Position numbers and translations under genes: made by a program. From positions 1-35,113 of the forward strand of contig CAMCUN010000038.1 of assembly GCA_945878995.1 (NCBI GenBank): DNA of 35,113 bases. The letters run 5' to 3'. The notes under the pieces were generated by a model, which searched no databases, was not told the origin of the DNA, and was given only the letters and a program-made list of their open reading frames with translations. This DNA comes from Polaromonas sp. YR568 (lineage in GTDB: Bacteria; Pseudomonadota; Gammaproteobacteria; Burkholderiales; Burkholderiaceae_C). Below are positions 22,422 through 29,985 of the stretch, piece after piece. Numbering within the stretch: position 1 is the first letter of the stretch; each line of letters begins with the position of its first letter.

Positions 22422-23738
22422 CTAGCCCATCACACTGGGCAACCAGGTGGCAATGGGCTTGACAAAAAAGACCAACACCAACATCAAGAGGCTGATCACC
22501 ACAAAAGGATAGGCCGCAGAGAAAACCTCACGCATGGTGATCTGAGGCGGGGCCACGCTTTTCATGGTGAACAGCAGCAAACCAAAAGGCGGCGTCATCA
22601 GACCGAGTTGCATGGCAATCAAAAAGAGCACGCCAAACCAGATCTGATCAATCCCCGCGCTGATGATCAAGGGCATGAAAAACGGCAGCGTCAGCAGCAT
22701 CATGCTGACCTGATCGACAAAGCAGCCCAGCACCAACAAGATAAGGATCATGGCCAAAATCAACATGTTCGGGCTCAAATCAAGTGCGCCCACCGCGCTG
22801 AGAAAACCATTGGTGGCACCCGAGAACCCCAAGAGCTGGGAAAAAGCCGTGGCCCCTACGATGATGAACAACACCATGCACGACACCTGCACCGTGCCTT
22901 TGAGCGACTGCACCAAGCCCTGCCAGGTCAAGGCCCGGTAGCACGCTGCCAACAAAATGGTGGCAGCAGCGCCCAAAGCCGCCGCCTCGGTCGGGGTAGA
23001 AATGCCAGAGGACATGGCACCAATGACCACGCCAAAAATCGACAGCAAAGGCAGCACATAAAGCACAAACAATCGCCAGCGTTGCCAGCCGGTGTAGCGG
23101 GTGCCTTCATCATCGACAGGGACGCTGCCCGGCACCAAAACAGCCTTGGCAATGATGTAGGCCACAAAGGTCACCGCCAACAAAAGACCAGGCACGATGC
23201 CGGCAAACAAAAGCTTGGTGATAGAAATGTTGGCCAAGCTGCCAAACAAGACAATCAGCGCGGAAGGCGGGATCAACATGTCCACCCCCCCAATGGCAAT
23301 GATGGGCCCCATGGCCAGAGAAGGGTGGTATTTTTTCTCCAACATGATGGGGGTCATAGAGCGACCCAACATGGCGGTGGTGGCGATGGTGGAGCCAGAG
23401 ATGGCCGAAAAAGCCGTGCCCGCCACCACAGAAACCACCGGCAGCCGCGCAGGTACGCGGTGAATCAGCCGGTCAAAGGCATCAATCACCTTCAAGGCCA
23501 AACCGGTCTGGAACAGCACCTCACCCATCAAAATAAACAAGGGGATGGGCGTGAGCGAGAAGGTGATGACCGATGCAATGGAATTGCGTGCCAACTGATC
23601 GACGCCGGCCAAACCACCCATGAAGACAAAGGCCGCCACGACGTTGGTGGCTAAAAAAGCCAATGCCACCGGAAGACCGATGAACATCAGAAAAATCACG
23701 CCTGCAAGCAATGCGGTCAGGCTAAGGATCCAGTCCAC
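22422..23738 (-). CDS. dctM: TRAP transporter large permease (DctM)
   Basis: This is a 438-residue protein with about 12 hydrophobic segments and the DctM landmarks 'FLMFIGLPVALAF', 'TPIPLFILMGEVLF', 'GTAFSAISGSTIATTAMLG' and 'PPSALIVLFGSLANISI'. It forms the sodium-driven transport channel with DctQ. It starts with GTG, with GGGAGG six bases upstream. It comes after DctP and DctQ in the operon and before the cysteine hydrolase. The substrate depends on the DctP receptor. Confidence 0.95.
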   Translation of the reverse strand: MDWILSLTALLAGVIFLMFIGLPVALAFLATNVVAAFVFMGGLAGVDQLARNSIASVITFSLTPIPLFILMGEVLFQTGLALKVIDAFDRLIHRVPARLPVVSVVAGTAFSAISGSTIATTAMLGRSMTPIMLEKKYHPSLAMGPIIAIGGVDMLIPPSALIVLFGSLANISITKLLFAGIVPGLLLAVTFVAYIIAKAVLVPGSVPVDDEGTRYTGWQRWRLFVLYVLPLLSIFGVVIGAMSSGISTPTEAAALGAAATILLAACYRALTWQGLVQSLKGTVQVSCMVLFIIVGATAFSQLLGFSGATNGFLSAVGALDLSPNMLILAMILILLVLGCFVDQVSMMLLTLPFFMPLIISAGIDQIWFGVLFLIAMQLGLMTPPFGLLLFTMKSVAPPQITMREVFSAAYPFVVISLLMLVLVFFVKPIATWLPSVMG

Positions 23739-23770
23739 TGTGAGCCTCCCGTTTTATTCAACACAAGTCT

Positions 23771-24319
23771 TCAGGCCACAGAAGTGGCTTCGGAGCGGAC
23801 TGCCTTGGCCCCGCTGAGCAAGCGCCACAGCCTGAGCACACATTCGATGGTCAGCACACCAAAGAGCATGCTCGCCGGCGTGATCAGCCACCATTCAGGG
23901 AAAACAAAAATCTTGAACACCAAGGAGCCCTGGGCGGCACTGGCCAAGGCTGCCTTGGCGCAGGCCCAAGTCAAAGCGGCGCAGGCCAAAATCGCCACCA
24001 CATCGGCCAACGCCTCCAAAGCCCAGGCCAAGTGCGCAGGCAGCATCTTGAGCACAATGTCCATGCGCACATGCGCGCCTTGGCGCAGCAGCCAGGGGGC
24101 AGCCAGAAAGGTGGACAAATAAAGCGTGTACTCGGCCACCTCATTGGCCCAAGCCAAGTTGCCCAACTTGGCGTTGCGCACCAACACGTCTGCGCAAATC
24201 ACGGCCACCATCAGAGCCACCAGGGCACAAGCGAGCAGCGCCAGCGCACTGAGCAGGCGCGCCCAATGTGCATCCAGGCGAGTGGACAGCTTCATGCGCG
24301 AGGGCTCTGACTCAGACAT
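23771..24319 (-). CDS. dctQ: TRAP transporter small permease (DctQ)
   Basis: This 182-residue membrane protein has four hydrophobic segments, as is usual for DctQ, with the family pattern 'VAVICADVLVRNAKLGNLAWANEVAEYTLYL' around the second segment. It bridges DctM and the periplasmic receptor. It begins five bases after the DctP stop and ends about 30 bases before DctM. The N-terminus is charged and cytoplasmic (SESEPSRMKLSTR). Confidence 0.92.
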   Translation of the reverse strand: MSESEPSRMKLSTRLDAHWARLLSALALLACALVALMVAVICADVLVRNAKLGNLAWANEVAEYTLYLSTFLAAPWLLRQGAHVRMDIVLKMLPAHLAWALEALADVVAILACAALTWACAKAALASAAQGSLVFKIFVFPEWWLITPASMLFGVLTIECVLRLWRLLSGAKAVRSEATSVA

Positions 24320-24324
24320 CAGGC

Positions 24325-25299
24325 TCAGCGTGTGAGCAGCTGGCGCAACTTGGTGCCGTGCTCAGGACTGCGTTTGTTGATGCTCTCCCAAATGGTGTCG
24401 GTAGCGCGCTTGGTGTAGGCGGCCGTTTCTGCAGGCGAGAACACGATGGGCTGAATACCGGCAGCCGTCTGGCGTTTCTTTTCCTCTTCCCACTTCTTGG
24501 GGTTGTCCAAGTTGAGGTTTTCCATCCAGATGGCCGCGCTGGTGAGCACCGCGCGCTGCTTTTCGTTCAATCGTTTCCAGGTGTTGAGGTTCATCAAAAC
24601 CCCCACCTCGGTGTTGTAAAAGCCTGGCTCGACGCGGTATTTGGTGTGCTCTTGCAAGCTCAGGTCAAAGATCCCAGAGACCGGCCAGCCGTAGCCATCA
24701 ATCACACCCCGCTCCAATGCGGTGTAAGTCTCACCCGGTGCAATGGTCAGCACATTGCCGCCCATGCTGGTAAAAAATTCTCTGTAAATGGGGATGCCAC
24801 GCAACCGCATTCCGGCCAAATCAGGCTTGCTGATTTGCTTTTTCATAAAGAGGTGGTAGGGCATGTTGTCAATGGCCCGGCCCAGGTAGTGGGCGTTGAG
24901 CTTGTCACCCCAGAGCTTGTTGACATAGTCATAAGCGCCATTTGAGCGCCACTCTTGCACTGGAATGGTGCTGACTGACAGGGCATCGGACTCGGGCAGC
25001 AAGTTGGTGTAGAAATTGCCAGTCACATTGGCCATGTCAACCACACCGCTCTTGACGGCATTGCCCACCTCAAACGGAGGCATGACCTTGGCGCCACCGC
25101 CCAGGTAATTGATTTGGATAGATCCTTTGCCTTCAGCATTGACTTTTTGAACAAATTTCTCAAAGTTCTGTGAGAAAAAATTGCCCTCAGGCCAAGCGCT
25201 CACCGCCTTGATGGTGATCTCCTGCGCAAGCACTGGGGAGGCGCCCAGCGCCATCGCGCAGGCGGCCGTGAAAAGGCCTAGTCTTTTAATCAATTTCAT
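24325..25299 (-). CDS. dctP: TRAP transporter periplasmic substrate-binding protein (DctP)
   Basis: The receptor is 324 residues from the ATG at 25299, chosen because AGGAGA lies 7 bases before it and a Sec signal starts at once (MKLIKRLGLFTAACAMALG, cleavage after VLA). DctP features follow: 'VSAWPEGNFFSQNFEKFVQ', 'LRGIPIYREFFTSMGGNVL' and 'ETYTALERGVIDGYGWPVSG'; the Arg in 'GMRLRGIP' is the usual carboxylate anchor. The ligand is therefore probably a carboxylic acid. The gene is 57 bases after the SDR gene and heads the transporter trio. Confidence 0.94.
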   Translation of the reverse strand: MKLIKRLGLFTAACAMALGASPVLAQEITIKAVSAWPEGNFFSQNFEKFVQKVNAEGKGSIQINYLGGGAKVMPPFEVGNAVKSGVVDMANVTGNFYTNLLPESDALSVSTIPVQEWRSNGAYDYVNKLWGDKLNAHYLGRAIDNMPYHLFMKKQISKPDLAGMRLRGIPIYREFFTSMGGNVLTIAPGETYTALERGVIDGYGWPVSGIFDLSLQEHTKYRVEPGFYNTEVGVLMNLNTWKRLNEKQRAVLTSAAIWMENLNLDNPKKWEEEKKRQTAAGIQPIVFSPAETAAYTKRATDTIWESINKRSPEHGTKLRQLLTR

Positions 25300-25356
25300 G
25301 TCAAGTCTCCTGGTGGGTGGGGGTGATTCAAAGCTCAACTGAGTCTCAATGCGTGG

Positions 25357-26130
25357 TTACACAAAACAGTAACCTCCGTCTACAACGAGGGATTGGCCCG
25401 TCACAAAAGCACTGTCGTCCGAGGCCAAAAAGCTGACCACGCCTTCCAGGTCTTGGGGACCTTCTTCGCGCTGAATGCAACGCATGGCGATTTGCTGGCG
25501 CTTTTGCTCAGGCGTCACCGTCTCACGGGGAACCTCGGTGTCCGTGGCACCGGGCAGCAAGGCATTGACAGTGATGCCGTCGGGGCCGAGTTCGCGCGCC
25601 AAAGAGCGGGTCATGCCCACCACCGCTGCTTTGGAGGTGGTGTAGTGCAGGTAATTGGGGCGACCCATCAAAAATGCGGCCGACGACACGTTGATCACCC
25701 GCCCCCATTTGTGGCGGCGCATCAGCGGCACCAAAGCCCGGGTCATCAAAAAAGTACCGGTGATGTTGACATTGAGCACACGCACCCATTCGTCCACCGG
25801 AATCTGCTCAAAAGGACGCATGGTGATGGTCGAAAAAATCGCAGCGTTGTTGACCAACACATCGCAGCGCCCAAACTCTTGCTCAATGGCCGCAGCGGCT
25901 TTCTCAACGCTGCTGACATCTGACACATCAACCGTCAAGGGCAGGCAAGTGGCACCCAAGGCTCTCACCTCCGTAGCCACCCGTTCGAGTGCTTGGGTTT
26001 GCAAATCAAGCACCACCACCCGGTGACCCTCTTTGGCGAACCGCATGGCATAAGCACGCCCCAGGCCTTGCGCAGCACCTGTGATCACAACCACCCGGCC
26101 TGCCGAGTTCCGCATTGTTGGATTTGTCAA
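25357..26130 (-). CDS. Short-chain dehydrogenase/reductase (SDR)
   Basis: This 257-residue classical SDR has a cofactor motif VITGAAQGLGRAY (residues 15-27), NNAA (94-97) and the catalytic Ser150, Tyr163, Lys167 (NVSSAA then YTTSK). The Asp after the second strand (LDLQT) suggests NAD(H) preference. I keep the TTG at 26130 because GAGGG sits 7 bases upstream; an ATG at 26115 with poorer spacing is the alternative and shortens it by five residues. It is the first gene of the leftward operon and divergent from the second HTH-citrate synthase-like gene. It probably oxidises a hydroxyl of the imported compound. Confidence 0.9.
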   Translation of the reverse strand: MTNPTMRNSAGRVVVITGAAQGLGRAYAMRFAKEGHRVVVLDLQTQALERVATEVRALGATCLPLTVDVSDVSSVEKAAAAIEQEFGRCDVLVNNAAIFSTITMRPFEQIPVDEWVRVLNVNITGTFLMTRALVPLMRRHKWGRVINVSSAAFLMGRPNYLHYTTSKAAVVGMTRSLARELGPDGITVNALLPGATDTEVPRETVTPEQKRQQIAMRCIQREEGPQDLEGVVSFLASDDSAFVTGQSLVVDGGYCFV

Positions 26131-26231
26131 AAAAATGCCCTCTTGTGAAGACCTGCTTTGTCAGGCGTGGATTTTCTTAGTTGACGAACTATATTTAATG
26201 GGGCTAGTCTAAGAACAAGTCGATCCTGTAT

Positions 26232-26243
26232 CAATCTCGATTG
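26232..26243. promoter_or_regulatory. Palindrome shared with the other regulator gene, candidate operator
   Basis: CAATC-TC-GATTG lies about midway in the 231-base gap between the SDR gene and the second HTH-citrate synthase-like gene. The same CAATC-N2-GATTG is at 13751-13762, next to the paralogous regulator. A TATAGT at 26193-26188 on the minus strand, 38 bases further left, could be the -10 of the SDR operon; its -35 is weak. Confidence 0.55.
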
Positions 26244-26361
26244 CATCATCGATCAACGAAAACCCCTAGGAGCATCCCAAGCTGTTGACTCGCCTGCCAA
26301 GACGCGCCAGGCATGGATTGCTTGGTTTGTCGGACATGGCCGCACCGATACTTGTATTCAT

Positions 26362-27627
26362 ATGATGAAACCAGACCCCGACCTGGACGCCAGTCAGCTG
26401 CTGACTGCCCAAGAAGCCAGCGCCATGCTGGGCATCAAACCAGCCACGCTTTACACCTATGTCAGCCGCGGCTTGCTGCACCCTTTGCGGCAGTCCAATC
26501 GCAAAGCCAACCGCTACCAGCTCGATGAGATTCAGAGCCTGAAAGTCCGCAGCAGCGTCCGGCAAGGCAGCGGCCCGGTGGCAGCGGCGGCGATGCGCTG
26601 GGGTCAGCCGGTGATAGAGACAGCCATCACAGAGATAGAGGCAGGCGGCCCACGTTACCGCGGCCATTTGGCGACAGAACTTGCCAGGCATCCGGGCCGG
26701 TTTGAAAATGTGGCCGAGCTGTTATGGAGCGGCTTGCTCACCGATGGACCTCAAACTTGGCCGGTGGAGCACATGCAAGTCGATGTGGCTCGCGCTTTGG
26801 AAGCCGTGCTGCAGCAAGGCCGAACCAGACCGCGCATGATGCGTGTCTTTTCCATCGTCGCCACAGCCTTGGGCGGCGGCACCTTGGCGCAAGAACTTCG
26901 CATGGGATCGACAGAGCATTTGTCGCGGCAAATGCTGTTTGCCTTTGCAGGGGCTTGCGGCTTGCTCGGGCCGCGGGGCGTGTATGCACAGGCCCAAGGC
27001 GAGCAGCCACTGGCCGTGCATGTGATGCAGGCCATGGAGGCGGCACCGACCCCAGCTTTGGAGCAAGCCATCAACACAGCCCTGATTCTTGGCGCAGACC
27101 ACGAACTGTCATCCAGCACTTTTTCAGCGCGAATAGCAGCCTCCACAGGCGCCACCTTGCATGCTTGTGTGGTGGCGGCCCAAGCCACGCACCAAGGCGC
27201 CGCGTTGGCTGGAGGGGCCGATGCCGCCGAAGACTTGATAGACACCCTGCAATCGAAAGCGGACTTGAAGGGCAGACTGGCCGAGGCCGAACTCAAAGGG
27301 CAGCGGCTCCTTGGTTTTGGACTGCCCATTTACCCGAAAGGCGATCCGCGCGCGGCGATGATGATCAAACTGGCGCAAACGGCCCCGGGGTCGGCACAAA
27401 CGGACTTGGCGCTGCGCTTCGTGGAGGGTGTGACTGAGCGGGTGGGCCTGCATCCCAACATTGAGATGGGCTTGGTGCTGCTATGCAAAGCTTGGCGCCT
27501 GCCGCCCCGCAGCGCCTGTGCGCTGTGGGGCATTGGCCGCACCGCAGGCTGGATTGCGCACGCCTTGGAGCAACGACTGGCCGGCTTCACCATACGGCCG
27601 CGGGGTTTGTATCAAGGCAAGCGCTGA
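26362..27627 (+). CDS. HTH-citrate synthase-like protein 2, probable metabolite-sensing regulator
   Basis: The protein has 421 residues and the same plan as the gene at 12472: helix-turn-helix at about 13-60 (TAQEASAMLGIKPATLYTYVSRG) and a citrate-synthase-like domain at about 87-417. It keeps 'ADHELSSSTFSARIAAS' (His247), DPRA (Arg330), GRTAGWIAH (Arg393) and IRPRGLY. Compared by eye with E. coli GltA, all three catalytic residues are changed: His264 to Ala283 (AGGAD for HGGAN), His305 to Leu321 (GFGLPIYPKGDPR) and Asp362 to Glu368 (LHPNIE). It is therefore unlikely to make citrate. It is divergent from the SDR-TRAP operon and probably regulates it. The start codon is ATG followed by a second ATG; either is possible. 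Confidence 0.88.
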   Translation: MMKPDPDLDASQLLTAQEASAMLGIKPATLYTYVSRGLLHPLRQSNRKANRYQLDEIQSLKVRSSVRQGSGPVAAAAMRWGQPVIETAITEIEAGGPRYRGHLATELARHPGRFENVAELLWSGLLTDGPQTWPVEHMQVDVARALEAVLQQGRTRPRMMRVFSIVATALGGGTLAQELRMGSTEHLSRQMLFAFAGACGLLGPRGVYAQAQGEQPLAVHVMQAMEAAPTPALEQAINTALILGADHELSSSTFSARIAASTGATLHACVVAAQATHQGAALAGGADAAEDLIDTLQSKADLKGRLAEAELKGQRLLGFGLPIYPKGDPRAAMMIKLAQTAPGSAQTDLALRFVEGVTERVGLHPNIEMGLVLLCKAWRLPPRSACALWGIGRTAGWIAHALEQRLAGFTIRPRGLYQGKR

Positions 27628-27659
27628 AGGCAGGTCTCATGCTCACACCGATTAACCGG

Positions 27660-28532
27660 TCAAACTTGATACGGGTCGGTAGCACTTAACTCGGTTGAAA
27701 TCAAGCCGCACAAGGCCTCCCCAGGCACCGCAAAGCGGCGCGTGCGCGGGCAGTGGTGGGCCCAGACGAGCTCACCACCTGCAAAAACCTGGGTGTCACC
27801 GGTGTTCAGTGTTTGCCAGTCCTCGCCTTGGGTCAGCGGCTCGGTGGCCACGATGACCATGCGGTCGCCTTGGGCGTTGAGCTCGCCCAAGTCCATGCTG
27901 AGGTCGCAGTCGACCAGTTGCGCGCGTGGAAATGGATGGGCGCGTTGCAAGCTGGCGAGTTGGCTGGAGCAGTGCACAAACAAGGCCTCGCCATTGGTGA
28001 GCAAGTAGTTGAAGTTGCCGTGCCGTGCAATCTCTTCATTGCAGGCGGCCAGCTCAGGCGCAAGCGCTTGCCAACCGGGGGCGCGCTGCTCCGTGGCAAA
28101 GGCGGTGCGCAGGCGCTGCATCAGGTAGCAAAATGCTTTTTCACTGTCGGTGCTGCCCACGGGCAGGTAGCTGCCGTCCAGCGGAGGGTGAAAGTTTTGC
28201 AAATCGCCGTTGTGTGCAAAGTACCAAGGCTGGCCCTGCCACTCGCGGCTGAAGGGGTGGGTGTTGGCCAGCCCCACCGCGCCTTGCGTGGCTTTGCGGA
28301 TGTGCGAAATCACGTTGTGCGAACGTATGGGGTAGCTGCGCACAAAGTCGGCCAGTGGCGACTGGCTGGCCGGGCGGTCGTCCAAAAAAGCCCGCGTGCC
28401 CGAGGGCTCATAAAAAGCAATGCCCCAGCCGTCCACATGGTCGGCCGTGCAGCCGCCGCGCTGGGCAAAGCCGGTGAATGAAAAACGAATGGACGCAGCC
28501 GCATGGCTGTTCATGCCCAGCAGTTGGCACAT
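27660..28532 (-). CDS. yafJ: Class II glutamine amidotransferase domain protein (YafJ-like)
   Basis: This is a 290-residue N-terminal nucleophile hydrolase that begins MCQLLGMNS, so Cys2 is the catalytic residue after Met removal. Other class II amidotransferase features are 'DGWGIAFYE', 'ISHIRKATQGAVGLANTHPF' (substrate-binding Arg), 'FAHNGDL' and 'GSTDSEKAFCYLM'. YafJ proteins lack a synthase domain and their amide acceptor is not known. It lies 9 bases after the racemase gene and is probably cotranscribed with it. It converges with the second HTH-citrate synthase-like gene. Confidence 0.92.
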   Translation of the reverse strand: MCQLLGMNSHAAASIRFSFTGFAQRGGCTADHVDGWGIAFYEPSGTRAFLDDRPASQSPLADFVRSYPIRSHNVISHIRKATQGAVGLANTHPFSREWQGQPWYFAHNGDLQNFHPPLDGSYLPVGSTDSEKAFCYLMQRLRTAFATEQRAPGWQALAPELAACNEEIARHGNFNYLLTNGEALFVHCSSQLASLQRAHPFPRAQLVDCDLSMDLGELNAQGDRMVIVATEPLTQGEDWQTLNTGDTQVFAGGELVWAHHCPRTRRFAVPGEALCGLISTELSATDPYQV

Positions 28533-28541
28533 GGCGCTCGC

Positions 28542-29234
28542 TCAGTGCGCCAGTGAAAACTCAACCGCCGCCAGCGCATGCAAGGCAGTGGTGTCGAAGG
28601 TGGGCAGGGCACTGTCGGTGGGGCGCACGATGAGCGGCAGCTCGGTGCAGCCCAGCACCACGCCTTGCGCACCCCGTGCTTGCAGCCCGGCGATGCACTC
28701 CGCAAGCCAAGCGCGCGAGGTTTCGCTGATAAGGCCCAGGCACAACTCCTCAAAAATAATGCGGTGAATTTCTGCGCGCTCGGCTTCTTCGGGCACCACG
28801 CAGCTGATGCCGCGTCTGGCCAAATGGGCCACGTAAAAAGGCTGCTCCATGGTAAAGCGCGTGCCCAACAGGGCCACGGTGTGCAGGCCCTGGGCCAAGA
28901 TGGCGTCGGCCGTGACTTCGGCAATGTGAATCAAGGGCACGTCTGTGGCGGCCTGCACCTGCTCGGCCAGCAGGTGCATGGTGTTGGTGCCAATCAACAG
29001 GCACTGCGCGCCGGTGGCGCTCAAGTGCCGCGCCGCCTCGCACAAGATGCCTGCCATGCCGTCCCAGTCGCCCTCGCGCTGGCGCTGGGCAATGTCTGCA
29101 AAGTCCAGGCTGACCAGGTTCAATTTGGCGCTGCGCAAGCCACCCATGCGCTTGGCCACCTCGCGGTTGATGAGCTGGTAATACAAGGTGGTCGACTCCC
29201 AGCTCATGCCGCCTATCAGGCCTATGGTTTTCAT
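28542..29234 (-). CDS. Aspartate/glutamate racemase family protein (YgeA-like)
   Basis: This 230-residue protein starts with MKTIGLIGGMSWESTTLYY, a hallmark of the YgeA group. The two acid/base positions are Thr83 (GTNTMH) and Cys196 (GCTELP), the same Thr/Cys pair that E. coli YgeA has at Thr83 and Cys197 in place of the usual Cys/Cys. YgeA is a broad-specificity racemase acting on homoserine and several other amino acids, so this protein probably racemises an amino acid other than, or besides, aspartate. It is divergent from the Lrp-type regulator, and the YafJ gene follows. Confidence 0.92.
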   Translation of the reverse strand: MKTIGLIGGMSWESTTLYYQLINREVAKRMGGLRSAKLNLVSLDFADIAQRQREGDWDGMAGILCEAARHLSATGAQCLLIGTNTMHLLAEQVQAATDVPLIHIAEVTADAILAQGLHTVALLGTRFTMEQPFYVAHLARRGISCVVPEEAERAEIHRIIFEELCLGLISETSRAWLAECIAGLQARGAQGVVLGCTELPLIVRPTDSALPTFDTTALHALAAVEFSLAH

Positions 29235-29323
29235 GTGTGTGTCCGGTGGTTTGCCATGCAGTGCAGTGTGCGTGCATGAGCGAAGAAGCCAATTGCTTTT
29301 TGCGCCCTCAAGACGCCAAAAAG

Positions 29324-29338
29324 TAGAAATGATTTCTA
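29324..29338. promoter_or_regulatory. Near-consensus Lrp-type site in the racemase/lrp intergenic region
   Basis: TAGAAATGATTTCTA is a 15-base inverted repeat that fits the E. coli Lrp consensus (YAGHAWATTWTDCTR) at 12 of 15 positions; only the three central bases differ. It ends 9 bases before the start of the Lrp-type gene and would suit autoregulation and possibly control of the divergent racemase. Confidence 0.55.
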
Positions 29339-29347
29339 ATATTCACC

Positions 29348-29821
29348 ATGAAAAAGAAACTGGATGCGACAGACCGGAAGATTTTGGCCTTGTTGCAGCA
29401 AAACGCCGAAACGCCACTGGCCGACCTGGCGCTGGCCGTGAACCTGTCGAGCACGCCCTGCTGGCGACGCATTCAGCGGCTGCGCGAGCACGGCTTCATC
29501 ACCCGGCAGGTGGCCCTGGTTGATGCGCGCAAGATCAACTTGGCCGTCACCGCCTTTGTGGCCGTGCGCACCAACCAGCACAACCAAGCCTGGTTTGACA
29601 GCTTTCGCGACGCGGTGCGCGACATCCCAGAAATTGTGGAGTTCTACCGCATGAGCGGCGACGTGGACTACCTGCTGCGCGTGGTGGTGCCCGACATCGC
29701 CGCCTATGACGCGGTTTACAAGCGCCTGATTCGCTCGGTCAATTTGTCAGACGTGAGCACAAGCTTTGCCATGGAAGAGCTCAAGTTCACCACCGCCTTG
29801 CCCTTGGACTATGCGGATTGA
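29348..29821 (+). CDS. Lrp/AsnC-family transcriptional regulator
   Basis: This 157-residue protein has an N-terminal helix-turn-helix (DRKILALLQQNAETPLADLALAVNLSSTPCWRRIQRL, residues about 7-43) and a C-terminal RAM ligand-binding domain with 'YRMSGDVDYLLRVVVPDIAAYDAVYKRLI'. Members sense an amino acid and often control the adjoining divergent gene, which here encodes an amino-acid racemase. A near-consensus Lrp site lies in its leader. The C-terminal 'TTALPLDY' is typical of the group. Confidence 0.93.
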   Translation: MKKKLDATDRKILALLQQNAETPLADLALAVNLSSTPCWRRIQRLREHGFITRQVALVDARKINLAVTAFVAVRTNQHNQAWFDSFRDAVRDIPEIVEFYRMSGDVDYLLRVVVPDIAAYDAVYKRLIRSVNLSDVSTSFAMEELKFTTALPLDYAD

Positions 29822-29985
29822 GGCGCGCCTCGGCCCAAGGTAAAGTTGTTGGGTGCCCCACCCGAGCACTTGGAGACTTGGCTTGAGTGGGCCTGCGCAC
29901 TGCCCATTTGAGCGGCAAGGCGACCCCCACAGAACCCATGCCGCCCCGTATCATGAGACATTTATTTCCTCATCCCATCCACGCG

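Noticed and set aside
20318..23654. Long plus-strand open frames opposite the ALDH, hydrolase and DctM genes
   Set aside because: Antisense to complete enzymes and transporter genes with intact catalytic residues; no motifs of their own.
26266..26691. Minus-strand open frame at the start of the second HTH-citrate synthase-like gene
   Set aside because: It is antisense to that gene and covers its promoter region, with no motif support.
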